Of a stretch of DNA of 5,542 bases, positions 1 to 5,489 are shown in pieces; position 1 is the stretch's first letter; every line of letters begins with the position of its first letter. The stretch comes from an uncultured Oscillospiraceae bacterium. GTDB taxonomy: Bacteria > Bacillota > Clostridia > Oscillospirales > JAAYXM01. The DNA is taken from positions 1 to 5,542 of the forward strand of contig CAKSEF010000074.1 of assembly GCA_934446465.1 (NCBI GenBank). The letters are read 5' to 3'. The position numbers were made by a program, and so were the translations under genes. Under the pieces are notes generated by a model. The model worked only from the letters and a program-made list of their open reading frames with translations. It was not told the DNA's origin and did not search any database.

Positions 1-123
1 GCACTTATGGCAAACGGTCTTGTAAACGGCAAGAACGGGTATATTGACCCGAAAGCGAACACAACGCGCGCCGAGGTTGCGGTACTTCTCAAGAGAATAA
101 TTGATTTTACGGCAAAAAAATGA
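1..123 (+). CDS. C-terminal end of an S-layer homology (SLH) domain protein (5' end outside the window)
   Basis: Only the last 40 codons and the TGA stop are present, in frame 1. The peptide contains GLVNGKNGYIDPKANTTRAE followed by VAVLLKRIIDF, which matches the second half of an SLH repeat: a G-x-x-x-G turn, a short hydrophobic/Asp-Pro stretch, then the hallmark TRAE and a hydrophobic helix. SLH repeats usually occur as a triplet and anchor exported proteins to pyruvylated secondary cell-wall polymers, so this is probably the last repeat of a surface protein. What the rest of the protein does cannot be known from this piece. The gene ends before an independent promoter, so it is probably unrelated to the transporter operon downstream. 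Confidence 0.85.
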   Translation, partial: ALMANGLVNGKNGYIDPKANTTRAEVAVLLKRIIDFTAKK

Positions 124-142
124 TAATACCCTCCCTGTAACA

Positions 143-174
143 GAGGACCTCTCAAATTTTTTTGAGAGGTCCTC
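143..174 (+). terminator. Perfect 14-bp stem-loop after the SLH gene (terminator-like, no U tail)
   Basis: The arms at 143-156 and 161-174 are perfect reverse complements (gaggacctctcaaa / tttgagaggtcctc) around a TTTT loop. The position, 19 bases after the SLH stop and 10 bases before the next -35 box, suggests that it ends the upstream transcript. On the + strand it is followed by seven A residues, not a U tract, so it is not a canonical intrinsic terminator. It may act as a 3'-end stabiliser, as part of a factor-dependent stop, or as an insulator. Confidence 0.55.
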
Positions 175-184
175 AAAAAAACAC

Positions 185-213
185 TTGACAAAAAAAGAAT
201 ATAGTGTTATTAT
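185..213 (+). promoter_or_regulatory. Consensus vegetative (sigma-A type) promoter of the T-box/transporter operon
   Basis: TTGACA at 185-190 matches the -35 consensus exactly. TATTAT at 208-213 matches the -10 in five of six positions, and the spacer is the ideal 17 bases. A-rich sequence lies just upstream (175-181) and within the spacer. Transcription should start near 219-221, just ahead of the T-box Stem I. Regulation would then come mainly from the leader RNA rather than from promoter strength. Confidence 0.85.
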
Positions 214-219
214 TTTAAA

Positions 220-507
220 AAAGTTAAAAAACAAACCGAAGATTGAGAGTAGTATCCGAAAGGTGAAGCTTCAGAGAGCCGCATATTTGCTGTGATTGCG
301 GCAGCCGAGCGTTCGGGGAATGGACTCATGAGGGTCTTGCCGAGAGAAGATTCTTTTAGGCGGAACGTGTGCCGCACGTTACAGCGGAAAACATATGTTA
401 GTATGTTTCAAGGTGCGTCCTCTTTTTTGGGGGGGCGAATTTAGGTGGTACCGCAGGAGTATAACAGCTCTTGTCCTATTTATAAGGACAAGAGCTGTTT
501 TTGTTTT
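220..507 (+). promoter_or_regulatory. T-box riboswitch leader, tryptophan-specific (UGG specifier)
   Basis: This leader senses the charging state of a tRNA. The hallmark core AATTTAGGTGGTACCGC is at 438-454. Stem I holds the AGTA (250-253) and AGAGAGCC (273-280) elements typical of the class, with an apical helix 278-283/297-302 and a helix 256-260/312-316. The specifier side reads GGGGAA-UGG-ACUC, putting UGG at 321-323 followed by the conserved purine A324. Two further hairpins lie at 364-369/375-380 and 389-395/402-408. The antiterminator can be drawn as A1 443-445/475-477, the seven-base bulge UGGUACC (446-452) that pairs with the tRNA acceptor end, and A2 453-459/468-474. It overlaps the 5' arm of the terminator at 463-476, so the two folds exclude each other. 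Uncharged tRNA-Trp should allow read-through. Reading UGG as the specifier is supported by the TrpX-type transporter downstream. Confidence 0.95.
463..507 (+). terminator. Regulated intrinsic terminator of the T-box leader
   Basis: The arms 463-476 (aacagctcttgtcc) and 486-499 (ggacaagagctgtt) are perfectly complementary over 14 bp with a nine-base loop. They are followed by a T-rich tail (498-507, TTTTTGTTTT allowing for overlap with the stem). The 5' arm shares bases 468-477 with the antiterminator, so this hairpin forms only when the antiterminator is not stabilised by uncharged tRNA. Confidence 0.93.
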
Positions 508-521
508 ATGGAGGAATTAAG

Positions 522-572
522 ATGAAAAACTTAAAAACGCGCGACTACAAACGATGGCGAAACGAAATATAA
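522..572 (+). CDS. Possible 16-aa small ORF containing one Trp codon, between T-box and transporter
   Basis: Just after the T-box terminator, GGAGG at 510-514 stands seven bases before an ATG. The frame reads MKNLKTRDYKRWRNEI and stops at TAA (570-572). The peptide is strongly basic (six Lys/Arg) and carries Tyr9 and Trp12, with the UGG codon at 555-557. I do not recognise it. It would be translated only when the T-box reads through, and it ends 53 bases before the binding-protein start. Possible roles are a translated leader peptide adding a second layer of tryptophan sensing, a translational primer for the operon, or the remnant of a lost gene. The spacing and strength of the ribosome binding site are the main support. 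Coding status is unproven. Confidence 0.45.
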   Translation: MKNLKTRDYKRWRNEI

Positions 573-625
573 TTTCACCCACAAACAATTTTTTAGTAAT
601 ATGAATTATAAAGGAGAATGTTAAA

Positions 626-1612
626 ATGAAAAAGTTCACAAGAATTATGTCAGTCGCCCTCTCGGCGCTCATGCTGTTCATGATCTTCGCTTCCTGCGGA
701 GAAAACACAGACACGAATATAAACGACAAGAAATATACGGTAGGCGTAATTCAATACGCAAGCCACCCGAGCCTTGACAACTGCTATAACGGCGTTGAGG
801 CGGGGCTTCGCGAAAAACTCGGCGAAAATGTTGAAATAGTCCGCGAGATGGGCAACAACGAAAGCGCAACGTGCGACACGATTGCAAAGAACTTCATTTC
901 CAAAGGCTATGACATGATTGTTGCGATAGCAACGCCCGCGGCAGTATCCGCATATTCGGCAGCGGCAAACTCACAGACCCCCGTTGTTTTCTGCGCAGTA
1001 TCAGACCCTGTTGAAGCAGGACTCGTTGACAGCCTTGAAACTCCGGGCGGAAACTGCACGGGAACAAGCGACGTACTTGATTTTGACGCACAGCTTAACC
1101 TCATTTCAAAAATGCAGCCGAATGCAAAGAAAATAGGAGTTCTCTACACAACGAGTGAAACAAACTCGGTATCACAGCTCCGCGAGTTCACCGCAAAAGC
1201 AGAAAAACTCGGACTTGAAGTTGTAGGGCAGGGCGTACAGACTGCGGCCGATATCCCTCAGGCGGCGGCAAGCCTCGTATCAAAGGTTGACTGCGTGAAT
1301 AACTTTACCGACAATAACGTCGTCGAAAACCTCTCGACACTCTTAGACCATGCAAACGGTGCAAAAATTCCCGTTTACGGCTCAGAAGAGGAACAGGTAA
1401 AGAACGGATGTCTTGCGTGCGTAGGAATAGATTACGTTGCGCTCGGAAAGGTAACGGGTGAGATGGCGGCGGACGTTCTCGGCGGTGCGGATGCTTCCGC
1501 AATGCCGGTCAAGAGAATTTCCGAGGCGACACCCATAATAAGCAAAAGCATTTTGGAAAGCTTCGGTATGACAATTCCGGCTGAATTTGAAAACGCACAG
1601 GTAATCGACTGA
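626..1612 (+). CDS. trpX: ABC transporter substrate-binding lipoprotein, TrpX-like (predicted tryptophan binding)
   Basis: This is the extracytoplasmic receptor of an importer that would capture tryptophan and deliver it to the permease encoded next. The 328-residue product starts with a basic n-region (MKKFTR) and a hydrophobic core, then FASC with Cys24 as the likely lipidated residue, so it should be membrane-anchored. The mature part has the two-lobed ABC_sub_bind pattern: VGVIQYASHPSLDNCYNGVE (about 39-58), IVAIATPAAV (about 98-107), TPVVFCAVSDPVEAGLV (about 117-133), KKIGVLYTTSE (about 167-177) and CVGIDYVALGK (near 270). These fit the family that includes streptococcal TrpX, and the length is typical. 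AAGGAG at 611-616 with a nine-base gap supports this start. Specificity for tryptophan is inferred from the UGG T-box. The family also contains receptors for other amino acids, so the ligand is not proven by the sequence alone. Confidence 0.88.
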   Translation: MKKFTRIMSVALSALMLFMIFASCGENTDTNINDKKYTVGVIQYASHPSLDNCYNGVEAGLREKLGENVEIVREMGNNESATCDTIAKNFISKGYDMIVAIATPAAVSAYSAAANSQTPVVFCAVSDPVEAGLVDSLETPGGNCTGTSDVLDFDAQLNLISKMQPNAKKIGVLYTTSETNSVSQLREFTAKAEKLGLEVVGQGVQTAADIPQAAASLVSKVDCVNNFTDNNVVENLSTLLDHANGAKIPVYGSEEEQVKNGCLACVGIDYVALGKVTGEMAADVLGGADASAMPVKRISEATPIISKSILESFGMTIPAEFENAQVID

Positions 1613-1619
1613 TTGAAAC

Positions 1620-1668
1620 GGCAGACAAACGGCGCGTGGTAAAATGCGCCGTTTGCGGTTGTTCTGCC
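1620..1668 (+). other. Intercistronic stem-loop between binding-protein and permease genes
   Basis: A perfect 10-bp stem is formed by 1626-1635 (caaacggcgc) and 1646-1655 (gcgccgtttg) around a ten-base loop. A second tier pairs 1620-1625 (ggcaga) with 1663-1668 (tctgcc), leaving a seven-base bulge on the 3' side. No U tract follows, so complete termination is unlikely. Such hairpins after a binding-protein gene often protect the upstream message from 3' decay and raise the receptor level above that of permease and ATPase. That role is inferred here. Confidence 0.6.
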
Positions 1669-1687
1669 AGAAAGGCGAAATGGAGAA

Positions 1688-2605
1688 ATGAACATACTTT
1701 TAAACATTTGCAGGGTAACTCTCGAAGAGGGTTTTATGTATGCGATACTCGCAATCGGCGTTTATGTAACGTACAGCATACTTGATTTCCCTGATTTGTC
1801 GGTGGACGGAACAATGCCGCTCGGCGCGATAATGACAGGTGTTCTGATTCTTGCGGGCGTCAATCCGTGGCTGTGCCTCATACTCGCGTTTCTCGCAGGC
1901 GCGGCTATGGGCGCGGTAACAGGAGTTTTGCACGTCAAATTGAATATAAAACCGCTTCTTTGCGGAATACTGATGTATACGGCACTTCTGTCCGTAAACC
2001 TCGTGATACTCTTTAAGTTTAACGACGGAAGCAGCATAGCATCATTTTTCAGAAAACCGACAGTGTTTAACACATTTCCGTCAAACCTAATCCCTGAAAG
2101 CATCGGAGGATTTTATATACGCACACTCGCCGTCGCGTTTGTTATAGCCGTGGTGTGCAAGATTATTCTTGATTTATATCTCAAAACGAAGTCCGGGCTT
2201 CTTCTCCGCGCTACGGGAAGCAATGAGAGATTTGTTACGCTTCTTGCCAAGGATTCGGGAATGTGCAAAATTCTCGGCCTCGCGATAGGAAACGGATTTG
2301 CGGCAATGGCAGGCTCCGTAATCGCTCAGGCAAAGGGCTCTGCCGACCAGCAGATGGGAGTCGGCATGGTCGTTCTCGGGCTTGCTTCGGTAATAATCGG
2401 ACTCAGCGTATTTAAAAACGTGAAGTTCATGCGCGCCACAACAATGGTAATCCTCGGAAGCATACTTTATAAGGCGTGCCTGTCTACGGCGCTTGCACTC
2501 GGACTCCCGACGGAGTATTTAAAGCTCCTTATGGCTGTGATATTCACTCTTGCGCTCGTCTTGAGCGGTAAAATGAAGAGGAGGGGAACAGATGTTAGAG
2601 CTTAA
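1688..2605 (+). CDS. trpY: ABC transporter permease, TrpY-like (BPD_transp_2 type)
   Basis: This is the predicted membrane channel of the importer. The 305-residue protein is very hydrophobic, with about eight or nine membrane segments (near 15-31, 44-57, 60-80, 86-108, 143-165, 195-213, 226-241, 250-271 and 276-293). The N-terminal run GVYVTYSILDFPDLSVDGTM (24-43) is the signature of permeases paired with ABC_sub_bind receptors. The cytoplasmic stretch LRATGSNERFVTLLAKDSG (173-191) is the likely coupling region that contacts the ATPase. The start at ATG 1688 fits the family N-terminus, although its GGAG (1682-1685) is only two bases from the ATG. The more useful ribosome binding site may be AAAGG at 1671-1675. 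The 3' end overlaps the ATPase gene by 14 bases, implying translational coupling. Confidence 0.9.
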   Translation: MNILLNICRVTLEEGFMYAILAIGVYVTYSILDFPDLSVDGTMPLGAIMTGVLILAGVNPWLCLILAFLAGAAMGAVTGVLHVKLNIKPLLCGILMYTALLSVNLVILFKFNDGSSIASFFRKPTVFNTFPSNLIPESIGGFYIRTLAVAFVIAVVCKIILDLYLKTKSGLLLRATGSNERFVTLLAKDSGMCKILGLAIGNGFAAMAGSVIAQAKGSADQQMGVGMVVLGLASVIIGLSVFKNVKFMRATTMVILGSILYKACLSTALALGLPTEYLKLLMAVIFTLALVLSGKMKRRGTDVRA

Positions 2606-3365
2606 AAATATAGGCGTTGAGTTCATGTCCGGAACGCCGGATGCGAACCTTCTCTTCTCTGATTTTAATCTGACCGTTGAAGACGGCGAATTTGTATCAA
2701 TAGTAGGCTCGAACGGAAGCGGAAAAACAACGCTCCTAAACCTTGTGGGCGGAAGCCTCGTTCCGGGTAAAGGAAATGTTGTTTTTAACGGAAAGGATAT
2801 AACGTTCGTGAGCGAATATAAACGCGCAGGAAAATTCGGACGCGTATTTCAGGACCCTCATGCGGGAACGTGCTCCGGGCTCACAATACTTGAAAACATG
2901 GCGCTTGCGGATAATAAAGGACGCATGTTCGGCCTCGGCCGCGCAATAGGAAAAAAGAATCTCGACAGATACCGCGCACTGCTTGAACAGTGCGGAATGG
3001 GGCTTGAGAACAGACTCGGAACGCTTGTCGGGACGCTGAGCGGAGGTCAGCGTCAGGCACTCGCTCTTGTTATAGCAAATATGACGGATATAGACTTGCT
3101 TATTCTTGACGAGCATACAGCGGCACTCGACCCCAAGTCCTCGGAAACAATAATGGAACTCACAAAAAAGCTTATATGCGAAAAGAATATAACGACGCTT
3201 ATGGTAACGCATAATCTGCGGTATGCCGTAGATTACGGAACGCGCCTTATTATGATGCATGAGGGAAAATGCGTTATAGACGTGTCGGGCGAGGAAAAGA
3301 GGAAGATGTTGGTAGATGACATTCTTCAGAAATTCAACGAGATAAGCATCGAGTGCGGAAACTGA
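2592..3365 (+). CDS. trpZ: ABC transporter ATP-binding protein, TrpZ-like
   Basis: This is the cytoplasmic ATPase that powers the importer. In its 257 residues all nucleotide-binding motifs are intact and in order: Walker A GSNGSGKT (39-46), Q-loop Gln87 in RVFQDP, signature LSGGQRQ (149-155), Walker B LLILDE (169-174) with catalytic Glu174, D-loop AALD (177-180), and the switch His207 in MVTHN. The segment FQDPHAGTCSGLTILENMAL (86-105) is characteristic of ATPases paired with this permease family. The strong GGAGGGG ribosome binding site (2580-2586) and the ATG lie inside the end of the permease gene. The length is typical and nothing suggests loss of function. Tryptophan as substrate is inferred from the operon's T-box. 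Confidence 0.92.
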   Translation: MLELKNIGVEFMSGTPDANLLFSDFNLTVEDGEFVSIVGSNGSGKTTLLNLVGGSLVPGKGNVVFNGKDITFVSEYKRAGKFGRVFQDPHAGTCSGLTILENMALADNKGRMFGLGRAIGKKNLDRYRALLEQCGMGLENRLGTLVGTLSGGQRQALALVIANMTDIDLLILDEHTAALDPKSSETIMELTKKLICEKNITTLMVTHNLRYAVDYGTRLIMMHEGKCVIDVSGEEKRKMLVDDILQKFNEISIECGN

Positions 3366-3383
3366 TTTTCGGAGGATATCAAA

Positions 3384-4541
3384 ATGGCAAAGAAGTCGGG
3401 AAAACAGATAATTATATATGTGCTGACAATAGTGTTTTCAATAGCTTTCATACTTGTGGGAAATGTTCTGTGCCACCCGCCGATATTCGATGAAGGCGGC
3501 GAAGAATATTATCGGGCAAAGGTCATCTCGGCGGAAAGTGCCGCTGAAAAGTCGTACTATCTCGATGATGGAACGACCGAAGTATCCGCAAAAAATGTTA
3601 TATTCAGGGCAAAAATCCTGAGCGGGCCGTACAAGGGTGATGAAGCGGACTGTCTCCAGACAATAGACAGTATGTATGCAATGAGCCTGCGTGAGGTGAA
3701 AAAGGGCGACAGCGTTTTGATATCCCGTCCGCAGTATGAGGTCAGTGAGGACGTTGGCTGGATTTTTATCGAATTTAACCGAATCGGCAGTATAATCGTT
3801 CTTGTCGCAGTGTTCCTTGCTCTGATTGCAATCATAGGAAGAAAAAAAGGATTTTCGACGATACTCTCGCTTATCTTTACGGTGCTGTCAATCTTCCTTG
3901 TCTACGTCCCTGCAATCCTCAAGGGTTATAATATATATCTGATGTCCGTTATAATATGCGTGTTTTCCGTGTTCACAAGCCTCATTCTGATAGGCGGGTG
4001 GAACAGAAAAACCGTGTGCGCCATAATCGGAAATCTGATAGGCGTTGCGGTGGCGGGCGTGCTTACCGCCGTTATGAATAATATATTCGGCATGACGGGA
4101 CTTGTGGACGAAAACTATATAATGCTGACACAGCTCGATACTCCGATTGACCTTAAGGCGGTCATTTGGGGCGGGGTTGTGGTCGGTGCCATGGGAGCCG
4201 TTATGGACGTTGCAATGTCAATAGCGTCCGCAATGAACGAGCTTAGCGAAACAATGCGCGATAAATCACTCTTCAATATGCTCCGCTCGGGAATGAATAT
4301 CGGACGCGATGCCATAGGAACAATGACGAACACGCTCATTCTTGCATATATCGGCGGCGCACTTGCAACAGTGCTTCTGCTTGTGGCGTATAATAAGAAT
4401 ATGCTGTATCTGTTTAATATGGAAATGATACTTGCCGATATACTGTCGTCTGTCGTCGGAAGTATAGGAATACTCGCCGCAGTTCCCGCAACGGCATTCA
4501 TATCGGCATACATCTACAATAGGCCCGAAAAGAAACGATAA
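3384..4541 (+). CDS. YibE/F-family multi-pass membrane protein of unknown function
   Basis: The 385-residue product looks like the YibE/F family (Pfam PF07907), known from the Lactococcus proteins YibE and YibF but without an established role. Segment 1 (about 8-27) is an N-terminal membrane anchor. Residues 28-132 form a soluble, probably extracytoplasmic domain containing the GPYKGDE motif (81-87) and a beta-rich pattern. About seven further membrane segments follow (near 133-151, 155-177, 183-204, 209-235, 257-283, 311-335 and 347-377). The run GAMGAVMDVAMSIASAMNEL (268-287) is the most conserved part of the family. GGAGG at 3371-3375 precedes the ATG by eight bases. The gene starts 18 bases after the ATPase gene with no terminator or promoter visible between them, so it should be co-transcribed and controlled by the Trp T-box. 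A role in tryptophan or aromatic compound transport is possible but unproven. Confidence 0.85.
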   Translation: MAKKSGKQIIIYVLTIVFSIAFILVGNVLCHPPIFDEGGEEYYRAKVISAESAAEKSYYLDDGTTEVSAKNVIFRAKILSGPYKGDEADCLQTIDSMYAMSLREVKKGDSVLISRPQYEVSEDVGWIFIEFNRIGSIIVLVAVFLALIAIIGRKKGFSTILSLIFTVLSIFLVYVPAILKGYNIYLMSVIICVFSVFTSLILIGGWNRKTVCAIIGNLIGVAVAGVLTAVMNNIFGMTGLVDENYIMLTQLDTPIDLKAVIWGGVVVGAMGAVMDVAMSIASAMNELSETMRDKSLFNMLRSGMNIGRDAIGTMTNTLILAYIGGALATVLLLVAYNKNMLYLFNMEMILADILSSVVGSIGILAAVPATAFISAYIYNRPEKKR

Positions 4542-4551
4542 ATCTAAAATT

Positions 4552-4583
4552 ACTGCGTATATGTTGGACATATACGCAGTTTT
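4552..4583 (+). terminator. Intrinsic terminator at the end of the transporter/YibE-F operon
   Basis: The arms 4552-4563 (actgcgtatatg) and 4569-4580 (catatacgcagt) are perfectly complementary over 12 bp with a five-base loop, ten bases after the YibE/F stop codon. A short T run (4580-4583, then GTGTT) follows, so the U tail is modest and read-through into the next gene is possible. The hairpin overlaps the -35 region of the downstream promoter. Confidence 0.75.
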
Positions 4584-4593
4584 GTGTTATAAT
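4565..4593 (+). promoter_or_regulatory. Extended -10 promoter for the PyrF-like gene, overlapping the upstream terminator
   Basis: A perfect TATAAT is at 4588-4593, preceded by TG at 4585-4586 (extended -10). TGGACA at 4565-4570 matches five of six -35 positions at a 17-base spacing. The -35 lies in the loop and 3' arm of the terminator hairpin. Transcription should begin near 4600, giving a short leader of about 40 bases. CAAAC-A-GTTTG (4604-4614), a small interrupted palindrome, sits just past the start site and could be an operator, but it is too short to be sure. Confidence 0.75.
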
Positions 4594-4640
4594 GCAAAGT
4601 TGTCAAACAGTTTGTTTATCATTTTTGTAAGGAGAGCAAA

Positions 4641-5471
4641 ATGACACTTGATTCACTTGTTCTTTCAATAATTAAAAAGGGCAATCCGTGCGCCGTGCAT
4701 CTTGACGTCGGATATGACGAACTGCCGCAGGAATTTCGGCTTGACGATAAGGCAAAGTCTGTTATTGAATTTAACAGGCGCGTAATCGATACAGTGCATG
4801 ATATAACACCCGCTGTGTCCGTAAACACCCCCTCACTCATGAGATACGGGACAGATGCCGTAGCCGATGTTGTTTCCTATGCCCGCGAAAAGAAGATGTT
4901 TGCAATAGCAGATGCAAAATGCTCGGGCGAGCCGGTTTCCTCAAAGGCCGAAGCCGAGTTTTACTACGACAGTTTGGGATTTGACTGCGTAACGGTCGTT
5001 CCGTACTACGGAAGCGACGGATTGAAGCCGTTTATCGAGAGATGCAAAACACGGGAAAAAAGTATGTTTGTTGTTTCTCATTCCGATAACGGAAGTCCCA
5101 CAGAGTTTCAGGAGCTCATGGCGGGGATGAGAATGCTTTACCGCGCCGCCTGTGAAAGAGCGTTTCTCTGGAACGAAAAAACAGAGGGTAATATGGGCTA
5201 CGGAAGTATCGGCGTTATGCTCGGAGGACTTCCGCGCGAGGTACTGCGTGAGTTCAGAAATTCATATAAGAATATGCCGTTCCTCCTGACAGGTTACGAC
5301 GGAAAGCGCAATTCGGCAGAAAGCATCAGCCCGGCATTCGACCTTCGCGGGCTTGGCGGAATAGCCTCTGTCGGACGACTGATAACACTCCCCCAAACGG
5401 ACGGGGATTGGAAAGAGGCAGTCCGCACATCCGCCGAGAACGTACAAAAAGATTTAAGGCTTTGCTTCTGA
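4641..5471 (+). CDS. Orotidine-5'-phosphate decarboxylase-like protein (type 2 PyrF fold) lacking key catalytic residues
   Basis: The 276-residue protein has the length and order of motifs of type 2 OMP decarboxylase, the last enzyme of UMP synthesis: an N-terminal KKGNPCAVHLDVG (12-24; usual NPxxxGLDP), FNRRVIDTVHDITPAV (44-59), FAIADAKCSGE (87-97), VTVVPYYGSDGLKPF (117-131), FLLTGYDG (214-221) and IASVGR (241-246), where Arg246 sits at the usual phosphate-binding Arg. The catalytic Lys normally in AVKPQ is Ser60 here. The DxKxxDI motif reads DAKCSGE, so the second catalytic Asp is replaced by Gly96, with Glu97 next to it and an apparent two-residue insertion before AEA. The usual GxGAQGG loop reads GYDGKRNS. 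The frame is intact and the ribosome binding site good (AAGGAG, 4629-4634), so it is a maintained gene, not a pseudogene. It is probably not an active decarboxylase. Naming it pyrF would be misleading. A regulatory, binding or different catalytic role is possible. Confidence 0.8.
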   Translation: MTLDSLVLSIIKKGNPCAVHLDVGYDELPQEFRLDDKAKSVIEFNRRVIDTVHDITPAVSVNTPSLMRYGTDAVADVVSYAREKKMFAIADAKCSGEPVSSKAEAEFYYDSLGFDCVTVVPYYGSDGLKPFIERCKTREKSMFVVSHSDNGSPTEFQELMAGMRMLYRAACERAFLWNEKTEGNMGYGSIGVMLGGLPREVLREFRNSYKNMPFLLTGYDGKRNSAESISPAFDLRGLGGIASVGRLITLPQTDGDWKEAVRTSAENVQKDLRLCF

Positions 5472-5489
5472 TGTGTAAGGAGGATTATA

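Noticed and set aside
101..295. A 64-codon open frame on the + strand running from the SLH gene end into the T-box leader
   Set aside because: It has no ribosome binding site, crosses the hairpin, the promoter and Stem I, and its peptide is low-complexity Lys-rich with no recognisable domain.
318..326. Other specifier readings around UGG, such as GAA, GGA or ACU
   Set aside because: UGG at 321-323 is the triplet followed by the conserved purine in the expected position, and it agrees with the TrpX-type transporter downstream.
554..604. Second short frame starting at ATG 554 inside the small ORF (begins MAKRNIISP)
   Set aside because: No ribosome binding site lies at a usable distance, and it overlaps the better-supported frame starting at 522.
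1620..1668. Treating the hairpin between receptor and permease genes as an operon-ending terminator
   Set aside because: No U tract follows and no promoter is visible before the permease gene, which belongs to the same transporter.
2736..3260. A 174-codon antisense open frame across the ATPase gene
   Set aside because: It is the mirror of a well-supported ATPase with all motifs intact. Its peptide is rich in Cys, His and Arg and matches no family I know.
4115..4571. Antisense open frames across the YibE/F gene
   Set aside because: They are shadows of a strongly supported membrane protein gene on the + strand, with no ribosome binding sites or domain motifs.
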